NCBI RefSeq assembly: GCF_041107455.1
Contig: NZ_JBGBPY010000001.1
Coordinates: 124,001-188,000, forward strand
Length of the DNA: 64,000 bases
Direction of reading: 5' to 3'
DNA from: Rhodanobacter humi
Lineage (GTDB): Bacteria > Pseudomonadota > Gammaproteobacteria > Xanthomonadales > Rhodanobacteraceae
The position numbers and the translations under genes are program-made. The stretch's first letter is position 1. Every line of letters begins with the position of its first letter. The notes beneath the pieces are model-generated. The model worked only from the letters and a program-made list of their open reading frames with translations, was not told the DNA's origin and searched no databases. Below, one piece after another: positions 10,604 to 19,792 of this stretch.

Positions 10604-13273
10604 TCAGAAGTTCGCCGTCACCCGCGCATACCAGAACGCGCCGTTGAAGCCGAACGGCGAGGTGAGCGCGTACTTCACGCCGAGGAGCCGCAGCGTGGCG
10701 TTCTGCTCCTTGCCCGGGTAGGTATCGAACACGTTGTTGCCGCCGATCGCCACCGAGAAGGTGTCGTTGAACTTGTAGCGCGCCTCCAGATCGAGCAGGG
10801 TCTTGCCGCTGTAGTGGTCCACGTCGTTCGGCGGGTTGTTGCTGCCGAACAGGCCGACCGTGGTGCTCCAGCCGCCGTACTGGTTGATCCGCGCGATGGC
10901 GTCGAACTGGTGCAGGTTGTAGTCGAAACTGAGCACCGCCCGGCTCTTCGGCACCTGGTGTTCGAGGTCGTACACGAAATCGTTGTTGAGCGTGTTTGGC
11001 TTGACCTTCACCACGTCCTGCTTGTTGTAGTTGTAGCGGAAGTCGATGTTGAGCGTGCCGCTGCCCAGCGGGTGCCGCGTGTCCACCACGAAGTCGAGGC
11101 CCTGGACGTGCGAGTCGAACGCGTTGCCGAAATAGCTGGCGTCGCTGCCGAGCAGCAGTTGCGCATTCGGGTAGCCGCCGGCGGCGAGCTGGTCGACGGT
11201 GGCCTGGGTCACGGTCTTGCTGACCAGGCCGATGCGGTTGGCGATACGGATGAGGTAGTAGTCCAGGCTCGTCGTGACGTTGTCGAGCGGTGTCCACACC
11301 GCGCCTACCGACAGGCTCTTCGAGGTCTCGGTCTGCAGCGGCGCCGAGCCCAGCGCGCGCGCCACCGGATTGTTCACCGGGTAGGTGCCGCTGGGGATCA
11401 GGCCGCCCTGCGCATTCGCGGTGGTGGTGACGTTCAAGGTGTTCGCCTGGCCCGGGGTCGGCGTGCGGAAGCCGGTGTTGAACGTGCCGCGCAGCGCGAA
11501 CGTGTCGGTGAACGCATAGCGGCTGGAAAGCTTGTAGACCACCTTGGAACCGTAGCCGTTCGCGTGCTCGTAGCGCACCGCCGCGGCGCCCGACCACTTG
11601 TCGGTAAGGTTCGTCTCGGCGTCGAAGTAGGCGGAATCGCTGTTCTGCGTGAACCGCCCCGCCGCATTGGTCGGAAAGCCCTGGAACGCGTCCGAGCCCA
11701 CGCCGAACACCGACGCGGTCGGCCCCACCTCGATCGAACCGGCATCACCTTGGTGGATGATGTAGCTCTCCTGGCGCCACTGCGCGCCGAAGGCCAGCGT
11801 GAGCGGCGAGTTGTCGAACGAGCGAACGAAATCCGCGCCGGCGCCCTGTTCGCGCTGGGTCAGCTTGCCGGGATGGAAGTTGGTGGGCGAAAGGATGCCG
11901 AGGCTTGGGTTGATCGAGCCCTGCAACTGGTAGTCGACCTCGTTGCTGCCGTTGCGGTAGTGCACGTCCCACTGGAAGTTGCTCTCGCCGCCGCCGCGCA
12001 CGCCGCCGACCAGCTGGTGGTCGGCGATGTCGGCGCCGAACAGCGGGCTGTAGCCGCCGGGGAACTGCTTGTAGATCGGGTTGAGCAGCTCCCAGCCGCT
12101 CGGGCTCGCGGCGTTGGCCGTGAGGTAGTTCGCCGGGTTGCCACCGCCGGCGGTGATGCTGTCCACCAGCGACTGCGGCGCATTCGCCGGCACCAGGGTG
12201 CCGTTCGCGTAGCTGACCAGGGTCGAACGGCCGCTGATGCCGTACTGCGCCGGCAGCACCGGGTTGCGGTAGAAGAAGCTGGACAGCACCTTCTTGTCCA
12301 TGAAGTCGCCGTAGCCGTACAGCTGCACGTCGCCGGCCAGCGGCAGGCCCGCGTTGACGAACAACTTGTTCGTCTTGGTCTGCGGGTCGCCCCAGCGCTG
12401 GCCCAGGCCGTCGTACGGCACCTGGTTCGCCCCCACCACTGCCGCGACGGCTGCTGCGCCCCCTTGCGGGATACCGCGCGAGGTAGGATCGGTGGTCTCG
12501 CGCTCGGCACTCACGTGCACGAAGCCTCCGCTGTTGCCAAGCGGAAACCCGGCATCGGCGTCGTAGCGCCGCAGGTCGCCGTCGCCCTTGCCGTACTCGC
12601 CCCACTCCGCGCTGACCGTCGCGCCCTTGGGGGCCTTCTTCAGGATGACGTTGACCACGCCGGCGATCGCGTCCGAGCCGTACAGCACCGAGGCGCCGTC
12701 GCGCAGTACCTCGACGCGCTCGATCGCGTTGGACGGAAACACCGAGAAATCCACCGCCTGCGCGCCCTGGTTGAAGGTGCCGAGCGGATCGATCTGCAGG
12801 TTGACCAGCGCCGAACGATGGAAGCGCACGCCGTCGACCAGCACCAGGGTCTGGTCGGGCGACAGGTTGCGCAACGACACCGGCCGCACGAACGCCGTGC
12901 CGTCGGCGATCGGGAAGCGCTGGGTGGTCAGCGAGGGCACGATGCTGGTCAACGTGTCGGTCAGGTCCGCCGAGGGCTGCTCCGCGATCTGCTTGCCGCT
13001 GAACGCGTCGATCGGCGAAATGGATTCGGTCGGCGACAAGCCCGCTCGATGCGTGCCGGTCACCACGACCTCCTGCAGGTTCGTGGTCGTCTTGGCCTTG
13101 TTCGTGCTGGCCTTGTTCGTGTTGCCCTGCTTGGCGGCCGTCGTCGCAGGTGGTGCCGTCTGCCCGTTGTCCGCCGTTCCCTGGTCCTGCGCCTGCGCCG
13201 ACCACGCCATCAGCAATGCGGTGGCCAGCGCCGTGCGCACGAGTACCACGTTGATACCTGTCTTGTTTGGCAT
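10604..13273 (-). CDS. TonB-dependent outer-membrane receptor
   Basis: An 889-residue outer-membrane transporter. A signal peptide (to about AWSAQA) is followed by a low-complexity Thr/Asn/Lys/Gln stretch to about residue 65. The TonB box-like LQEVVVTGT comes next, then the plug domain (LVDGVRFH, IERVEVLRDGASVLYGSDAIAGVVNVILK). A long beta-barrel ends in the aromatic residue F typical of outer-membrane proteins (YARVTANF). It resembles the large xanthomonad receptor families that take up carbohydrates, peptides or siderophores. No substrate genes lie next to it. The ribosome site GGGGAG lies just before the ATG. Confidence 0.92.
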   Translation of the reverse strand: MPNKTGINVVLVRTALATALLMAWSAQAQDQGTADNGQTAPPATTAAKQGNTNKASTNKAKTTTNLQEVVVTGTHRAGLSPTESISPIDAFSGKQIAEQPSADLTDTLTSIVPSLTTQRFPIADGTAFVRPVSLRNLSPDQTLVLVDGVRFHRSALVNLQIDPLGTFNQGAQAVDFSVFPSNAIERVEVLRDGASVLYGSDAIAGVVNVILKKAPKGATVSAEWGEYGKGDGDLRRYDADAGFPLGNSGGFVHVSAERETTDPTSRGIPQGGAAAVAAVVGANQVPYDGLGQRWGDPQTKTNKLFVNAGLPLAGDVQLYGYGDFMDKKVLSSFFYRNPVLPAQYGISGRSTLVSYANGTLVPANAPQSLVDSITAGGGNPANYLTANAASPSGWELLNPIYKQFPGGYSPLFGADIADHQLVGGVRGGGESNFQWDVHYRNGSNEVDYQLQGSINPSLGILSPTNFHPGKLTQREQGAGADFVRSFDNSPLTLAFGAQWRQESYIIHQGDAGSIEVGPTASVFGVGSDAFQGFPTNAAGRFTQNSDSAYFDAETNLTDKWSGAAAVRYEHANGYGSKVVYKLSSRYAFTDTFALRGTFNTGFRTPTPGQANTLNVTTTANAQGGLIPSGTYPVNNPVARALGSAPLQTETSKSLSVGAVWTPLDNVTTSLDYYLIRIANRIGLVSKTVTQATVDQLAAGGYPNAQLLLGSDASYFGNAFDSHVQGLDFVVDTRHPLGSGTLNIDFRYNYNKQDVVKVKPNTLNNDFVYDLEHQVPKSRAVLSFDYNLHQFDAIARINQYGGWSTTVGLFGSNNPPNDVDHYSGKTLLDLEARYKFNDTFSVAIGGNNVFDTYPGKEQNATLRLLGVKYALTSPFGFNGAFWYARVTANF

Positions 13274-13515
13274 TTGCGTCTCCCCTTGGTTTGCCCCGAA
13301 GGTCCCCTACACCGGCAAGCTACAACGGCGCGGATGCCGTGAAAAGCGCCGCACTCCCGGTTTCGACGCATGCGGGTGCATCCCGGCAACGCGGGCGGAA
13401 CAACGAACCCTCTCGATCTGTCGAAGCCGGAACCGCGGCGCGATGCCGTAACGAAATCTAGCGCTCGCGGGCTTCTACACTGGACAGCGGCACCACCACA
13501 CCCAAGGAGATCCCC

Positions 13516-13977
13516 ATGAAGATCCATCCCCTGCTCTCGCTCGCCCTGGTCGCCACGCTGGGCTTCACGGGCACCGGCGTCGCCAGCGCGCAAAGCAGCG
13601 GCGTACTGGTGCGCAACGACGGCATCTACCTGCGCTGCGACCAGTGCGGCACCGTGCAGCGCGTGGAACAGAACATCACCCAGGGCGGCGGCCACGGCAC
13701 TGCCGGCACCATCATCGGCGCCATCGCCGGCGGCGTGCTCGGCAACCAGGTCGGCAAGGGCAACGGCCGCAAGCTCGCCACCGTGGGCGGTGCGGTGGGC
13801 GGCGGCTTCGCCGGCCACGCGATCGGCAACAACACCGGCAGCAACACCAGCTGGCTCGTGCGCATCAAGATGGGCAACGGCAGCTACCAGAACATCCAGG
13901 TCAAGGACGCCAGCGGCATCCGCCAGGGCGACCTGATGCAGGTGGACGCGAACGGGAACATCGCGCGGATCCAGTGA
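13516..13977 (+). CDS. Glycine-zipper 2TM-domain protein, exported
   Basis: A 153-residue protein with a signal peptide (to about ASAQ, residue 26). Its glycine-zipper region (residues about 56-100: GTIIGAIAGGVLGNQVG, AVGGGFAGHAIG) has the small-residue spacing of the SlyB/17-kDa surface-antigen family. The C-terminal part (VRIKMGNGSYQNIQV) looks like the usual small beta domain. There is no lipobox Cys, although CDQC near residue 40 could form a disulphide. These proteins sit in the envelope and are often stress-linked; the exact function is unknown. AAGGAG lies 7 bp before the ATG and a terminator follows. Confidence 0.8.
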   Translation: MKIHPLLSLALVATLGFTGTGVASAQSSGVLVRNDGIYLRCDQCGTVQRVEQNITQGGGHGTAGTIIGAIAGGVLGNQVGKGNGRKLATVGGAVGGGFAGHAIGNNTGSNTSWLVRIKMGNGSYQNIQVKDASGIRQGDLMQVDANGNIARIQ

Positions 13978-14002
13978 GGGTTTGCCGGATTGCGGAAAGA
14001 CG

Positions 14003-14027
14003 AAACGCCCCGGCTGGGGCGTTTTGT
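14003..14027 (+). terminator. Rho-independent terminator after the glycine-zipper gene
   Basis: AAACGCCCC-GGCT-GGGGCGTTT followed by a T-rich tail (TTGTTT). It begins 25 bp after the stop codon. Confidence 0.9.
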
Positions 14028-14159
14028 TTGGATGGATAGCCAAGGGTCGACGTCCCTCCGGTGCTTTATGCCTCGGGGAGTGGACCGTGGCCATGACTGC
14101 GCCGTAACCGTTCCGGTCATGGTCCGATGTCGAAAGATTGAAGACTGGCGGAGAGTCCG

Positions 14160-14570
14160 ATGCTCAAGACTTATACCGGGAGCTGCCACTGCGGCGCCGT
14201 CCGCTTCGAGGCGGACCTCGACATCAGCGCCGGCACCGGCAAGTGCAACTGCACGATCTGCACCAAGATGCGGCTGTGGTCGGCCAATGCCTTTCCGGAG
14301 GCATTCCGCCTGCTGGCAGGCGAGAGCGATCTCACGGACTACCGGGGGCGTGGAAACCCGGTCGCGCATCACCAGTTCTGCAAACACTGCGGCGTCAGGG
14401 CGTTCGAATGGATCGACATGCCGAACATGAGCGGCAGCAAGTACTACAACATCAACGTCATGTGCCTTGATGGCGTCGACATCGACGAGCTGGCGTCCGC
14501 CCCGATAACGTATTACGACGGCCTCAACGACAACTGGGACGAAAGGCCTGCAGAAACGCGGCACCTGTAG
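14160..14570 (+). CDS. GFA-family (CENP-V/glutathione-dependent formaldehyde-activating-like) zinc protein
   Basis: A 136-residue protein with the GFA zinc ligands: SCHCGAVRF at residue 8, CNCTICTK near residue 30 and QFCKHCGVRAF near residue 78. The family is named for an enzyme once thought to condense formaldehyde with glutathione, a role that is doubtful for most members. GGAGAG lies just before the ATG. It stands alone. Downstream is an imperfect inverted repeat with a T-rich end that may terminate it. Confidence 0.85.
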   Translation: MLKTYTGSCHCGAVRFEADLDISAGTGKCNCTICTKMRLWSANAFPEAFRLLAGESDLTDYRGRGNPVAHHQFCKHCGVRAFEWIDMPNMSGSKYYNINVMCLDGVDIDELASAPITYYDGLNDNWDERPAETRHL

Positions 14571-14638
14571 GAATAAGGCCGTGACATAGGGGCGAAGGCA
14601 ATTAAACGCTGCTGGCGAAGTCAGATGACCGGAACGGC

Positions 14639-14687
14639 AACGGGGCCAGGCCACTTATTAGACTCTAGAAGTGAACCTGACCCCGTT
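14639..14687. repeat. Imperfect inverted repeat (REP-like)
   Basis: AACGGGGCCAGGCCACTT at 14639-14656 pairs imperfectly with AAGTGAACCTGACCCCGTT at 14669-14687 across a short AT-rich loop. It lies between the GFA gene and an AT-richer hypothetical gene and is followed by GGTTTTTG. It resembles dispersed REP elements but no second copy was found in this window. Confidence 0.55.
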
Positions 14688-14718
14688 TCGGTTTTTGTAG
14701 GTAATTCGCTTGGAGTAG

Positions 14719-15222
14719 TTAATGATGGTTGTGCTTTACCACGTACGCCCGGCCTTCGGCAGTAAGCCAGCAGAGTCGACCTGCATCCCCGTACATCGTA
14801 ACGAGCAAATTCATATTTGCTAGTTCGTCGACAGCGTGCTCTATCACCACCATCTGACTTTTCAAAGCTGCAGCAATCTGCACTGTCGCCGGGTGTCTCG
14901 CACCTTCATAGCAAGCTACAAGAGCCATGATTTCTGCCTCAACCTTGCTTAGCTTTCGTATTTTCCCGTGGGTAAAGAGGCCGAAGATTCGGAGTACTCG
15001 CAGCACAACGGTTGCCAACGAAAGCACTCCCGCGGCAGCAAGGAGCAAAACGAGCCAGACAGGCGCACCCGACCGTGATTGAAGGAAGGACCAGAAGCCG
15101 AGCGAAGTAGCCGACAAGTAGTGCCAGACCCAAGCCGATACGAGGCCTACAGCGGAGACAATCCCTACAGCTATGACTTTGCTCAGCACCGGATCGCGCC
15201 AAGCCGCCTTTATCCACCCCAT
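14719..15222 (-). CDS. Hypothetical membrane protein with a C-terminal winged-helix-like part
   Basis: Not recognised by name. The 167 residues start MGWIKAAWRDPVLSK at the ATG at 15222, behind a G-rich site; an upstream ATG at 15261 would add 13 residues. There are two membrane segments (residues about 15-37 and 55-78), then a soluble part (KVEAEIMALVACYEG, VIEHAVDELANMNLLV, LTAEGRAYVV). That soluble part looks like a helix-turn-helix fold but without clear motifs. Codon use is visibly more AT-rich than in its neighbours, suggesting recent acquisition. It sits just downstream of the tRNA-Ser 3' end, a common integration site. Confidence 0.6.
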   Translation of the reverse strand: MGWIKAAWRDPVLSKVIAVGIVSAVGLVSAWVWHYLSATSLGFWSFLQSRSGAPVWLVLLLAAAGVLSLATVVLRVLRIFGLFTHGKIRKLSKVEAEIMALVACYEGARHPATVQIAAALKSQMVVIEHAVDELANMNLLVTMYGDAGRLCWLTAEGRAYVVKHNHH

Positions 15223-15342
15223 TGCGCCCCCTGCGTGTTCTGTCCCGCGCAAAATATACATTGCTCGATGATCGTGGGTAGCTTCGTTGGGTGGAGCCGA
15301 CAGAAACGAAAATCCTGAGAATCAGGGGTATGCCGTATAAAC

Positions 15343-15432
15343 TGGCGGAGAGAGTGGGATTCGAACCCACGGTAGGCTTGCACCTACGGCAGTTTTCAAG
15401 ACTGCTGCCTTAAACCACTCGGCCATCTCTCC
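15343..15432 (-). tRNA. tRNA-Ser(UGA)
   Basis: A 90-nt class II tRNA with a 7-bp acceptor stem (GGAGAGA with TCTCTCC), discriminator G and an encoded CCA. The anticodon loop CTTGAAA gives anticodon TGA. The variable arm is long (CGTAGGTGCAAGCCTACCG) and the T loop is TTCGAAT. Two partial 5' copies lie immediately upstream in the direction of transcription. Confidence 0.97.
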
Positions 15433-15756
15433 GTTGTCGCTTCCCGCCAAGGCGCGCTACGCGCGCCGCTACGGCAGTTTGGTTCCGGGCATCCTGCCCT
15501 TCACCCCTTCGGGGCCAGCGGCTGCGCCGCTGTCCGCTTCGGCTTCCTGCCTACGCGTCAAGACTGCTGCCTTAAACCGCTCGGCCATCTCTCCGTTGTC
15601 GCTTCCCGCCAAGGCGCGCTACGCGCGCCACTACGCCAGTTTGGTTCCGGGCATCCTGCCCTCCACCCCTTCGGGGCCAGCGGCTGCGCCGCTGTCCGCT
15701 TCGGCATCCTGCCTACGCGTCAAGACTGCTGCCTTAAACCGCTCGGCCATCTCTCC
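15433..15756 (-). repeat. Two tandem 162-bp repeats each ending in a tRNA-Ser 5' half
   Basis: The units 15433-15594 and 15595-15756 differ at four positions by direct comparison. Each contains a 125-bp GC-rich spacer with small hairpins. Each also carries 37 bp (15558-15594 and 15720-15756) that match the 5' half of the adjacent tRNA-Ser from its first base through the anticodon TGA, with one difference in the D loop. The intact tRNA begins where a third half would stand. The array therefore reads half-spacer-half-spacer-complete tRNA on the minus strand. Confidence 0.9.
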
Positions 15757-15804
15757 GAATTGTCCTGCTGGCTGGTCACATACCCGCAGCCAGCGCGCAT
15801 CCTA

Positions 15805-17492
<1,688 letters not shown>

Positions 17493-17617
17493 TTATCGCC
17501 GCCTGGTGGCTGCAGTCGCAATGCAACGCACGGTTGACGCCCCACCCCGGCCCTCCCCTGCTGCGCGCCCCGCCAGGGGACTTCCTTCGCTCTCAGCAGA
17601 GGGACAAGGCGGCAAGC

Positions 17618-18196
17618 TCAACCGGCCAGCTTGCGTTCGCTGCGGCCCAGCCACCAGGCCATCGCGGCACCGGCAAGCAACCAGCCGACAAGCTGCTCCA
17701 CCAGCGCGGCCAGGGTGAAATCGAGCGGGAAGCGATACCAGTTCCAGTACGGCACCATGGTGCACAGCCAGGCGAATACCGCTGCCGCCGCGGCCAGCGC
17801 CACGCGCCGCCGGAAGCCCAGCCCGGCCAGCCCCAGCATGAAGGCCAGCGCCAGCGCGGCGAGCGTGTCGGACGCCCACTGCCGGCCGATCTGCGGGCCC
17901 ATCTGCATCATGTCCTCGCCCTGCGGCTGGTAGACCACGAAGGCATACGGCGACGTCGCCGCCTTTTCCGAATACGCCTTGAGCACCGCCTCGTCGCCCA
18001 TCTTCTTCGTATCCAGCGACGGCAGGATGTAGATGCCGGGCTGGGCACCCAGCCCATCGTGCAGGCTGCCCAGCACGGCGTTTTCGCCGACCGGCAGCTG
18101 GATGCCGACATTGCCCAGCCCCAGCGCCATGTGCGCCGCTACGCCCCACACGAACATCACGATGCCGCCGATCAGGCCTGTCACGAGTACGCGCAT
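17618..18196 (-). CDS. Hypothetical membrane protein between rarA and serS
   Basis: A 192-residue protein, not recognised by name. The ATG at 18196 lies six bases behind a strong GGGGGAGGG; a GTG two codons earlier is the alternative. Membrane segments are at residues about 5-25, 110-128, 133-152 and 160-183. Between the first and second is an extracytoplasmic domain of about 80 residues (YILPSLDTKKMGDEAV, FVVYQPQGEDMMQMGP). The layout resembles small xanthomonad inner-membrane proteins of unknown role. Confidence 0.7.
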   Translation of the reverse strand: MRVLVTGLIGGIVMFVWGVAAHMALGLGNVGIQLPVGENAVLGSLHDGLGAQPGIYILPSLDTKKMGDEAVLKAYSEKAATSPYAFVVYQPQGEDMMQMGPQIGRQWASDTLAALALAFMLGLAGLGFRRRVALAAAAAVFAWLCTMVPYWNWYRFPLDFTLAALVEQLVGWLLAGAAMAWWLGRSERKLAG

Positions 18197-18275
18197 GTTC
18201 ACCCTCCCCCGGTTGGTCCGGCGAATCTAGGCGAGGCTCCGGGGTGCCGGCAAGGGCGCGCGCAGCAGCCGGCGG

Positions 18276-19613
18276 CTACTTGCCGCGCGCCTTGCGGCGG
18301 GCTTCGCGCAGCGCCAGCAGCTTGTCGCGCAACTGCACCTCCAGCCCGCGTTCCACCGGCTCGTAGAACACGGTGCCATCCAGCGCGTCGGGCAGGCATT
18401 GCTGGTCCAGCGCGATGCCGCCCTCGGCGTCGTGGTCGTACTGGTAGCCCTTGCCGTAGCCCAGGCCCTTCATCAGTTTGGTAGGCGCGTTGCGCAGGTG
18501 CATCGGCACCTCCAGCGTGCCGGCTTCGCGCACCGCGGCGCGGGCCTGGTTCCAGGCCATGTAAGCGGCGTTGCTCTTCGGCGCCACCGCCAGCCAGATC
18601 GCCAGCTGGGCCAGGCCCAACTCGCCTTCCGGGCTGCCGAGGCGCTCGTAGGTGTCCCAGGCGTCCAGCGCCATGCGCCAGGCGCGCGGCTCGGCCAGGC
18701 CCACGTCCTCCACCGCCATGCGGGTCATGCGGCGCGCGAGGTAGGACGGATCGCAGCCGCCGTCGAGCATGCGCGCCAGCCAGTACACCGCGGCGTCGGG
18801 GTCGGAGGAACGCACGGACTTGTGCAGCGCCGAGATCTGGTCGTAGAACTGTTCGCCCTGCTTGTCGAAACGGCGGGTGCGGTCGGCCAGCACCTGTTCC
18901 AGCGTGGCCTGGTCGATGCGGTTGCCTTCGGCCAGTTCGGCGGCGATTTCCAGCAGGGTGAGCGCGCGACGCACGTCGCCGTCGGCGGCCTGGGCGATCA
19001 GCTGCAGCGAGGCGTCGTCCACGTCCAGTCGCTGCGCGCCGAGGCCACGTTCCGTGTCGGCCAGCGCGCGCTTGAGCGCGGCCACGATGTCGTCCGCCGA
19101 CACCGCCTCCAGCACGTGCACGCGGCAGCGCGAGAGCAGCGCGGAGTTCAGCTCGAACGAGGGGTTCTCGGTGGTGGCACCCACGAACAGGATCACGCCG
19201 CGCTCGATGTGCGGCAGGAAGGCGTCCTGCTGGGTCTTGTTGAAGCGGTGCACCTCGTCCACGAACAGCACGGTGCGCCGGCCCTGGGCGAAGTTCGCCT
19301 CGGCCTCGGCCAGCGCCTTGCGCACTTCGGGCAGGCCGGAGAGCACGGCCGAGATCGCCTTGAAGTCGGCGTCGGCGTACTGCGCCACCAGCAGCGCCAG
19401 CGTGGTCTTGCCGCAGCCGGGCGGCCCCCACAGCACCATGGAATGCAGCCGGCCGGCTTCCAGCGCACGACGCAACGCACGGTCCGGCGCCACCAGGCGG
19501 CGCTGGCCCACGATCTCGTCGAGATTGCGCGGGCGCATGCGCTCGGCCAGCGGCTTCAGCGCCTCGGGTTCGGCGAAGAGGGAGCTCGCCGGCTGGAAGG
19601 GGTTGCGGGGCAT
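18276..19613 (-). CDS. rarA: Replication-associated recombination protein A (RarA/MgsA)
   Basis: A AAA+ ATPase that acts at stalled replication forks and is related to clamp loaders. From MPRNPFQPASSLF it has 445 residues with Walker A GPPGCGKTT near residue 59, Walker B LFVDEVHRF, sensor GATTENPSFELN, and the C-terminal MgsA tetramer domain (SDPDAAVYWLARML, MKGLGYGKGYQYDHD). Upstream starts at 19622 and 19757 add unrelated residues. Its position near lolA and serS matches E. coli. It is divergent from the diguanylate cyclase. Confidence 0.95.
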   Translation of the reverse strand: MPRNPFQPASSLFAEPEALKPLAERMRPRNLDEIVGQRRLVAPDRALRRALEAGRLHSMVLWGPPGCGKTTLALLVAQYADADFKAISAVLSGLPEVRKALAEAEANFAQGRRTVLFVDEVHRFNKTQQDAFLPHIERGVILFVGATTENPSFELNSALLSRCRVHVLEAVSADDIVAALKRALADTERGLGAQRLDVDDASLQLIAQAADGDVRRALTLLEIAAELAEGNRIDQATLEQVLADRTRRFDKQGEQFYDQISALHKSVRSSDPDAAVYWLARMLDGGCDPSYLARRMTRMAVEDVGLAEPRAWRMALDAWDTYERLGSPEGELGLAQLAIWLAVAPKSNAAYMAWNQARAAVREAGTLEVPMHLRNAPTKLMKGLGYGKGYQYDHDAEGGIALDQQCLPDALDGTVFYEPVERGLEVQLRDKLLALREARRKARGK

Positions 19614-19792
19614 GGCCGCCATGATACGGCGTGCGGCCCAGCCCCGCCCCGGGAAAGCGCCACGCCAGTTATCATGTTGCCGGGAACAGCGCACCACGCA
19701 AGGAGCCAGCCGCGCATGTCCGGGGGGATCCACCGCCAGCTTGGCCTGCACCGCCATCGCCGAACGCGTGGCGGCGTGGCGGAGCGCTGCGC

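Noticed and set aside
10814-13342. 842-codon plus-strand frame opposite the TonB-dependent receptor
   Set aside because: No signal peptide or domain; the receptor on the minus strand is complete.
15433-15756. Two additional tRNA-Ser genes
   Set aside because: Only the 5' half to the anticodon is present. The variable arm, T arm and acceptor 3' strand are missing.
17534-17600. Another copy of the cassette palindrome after rarA and serS
   Set aside because: CCCTCCCCTG and CCAGGGGA are only loosely similar and the stem is poor. At most it is a decayed relative.
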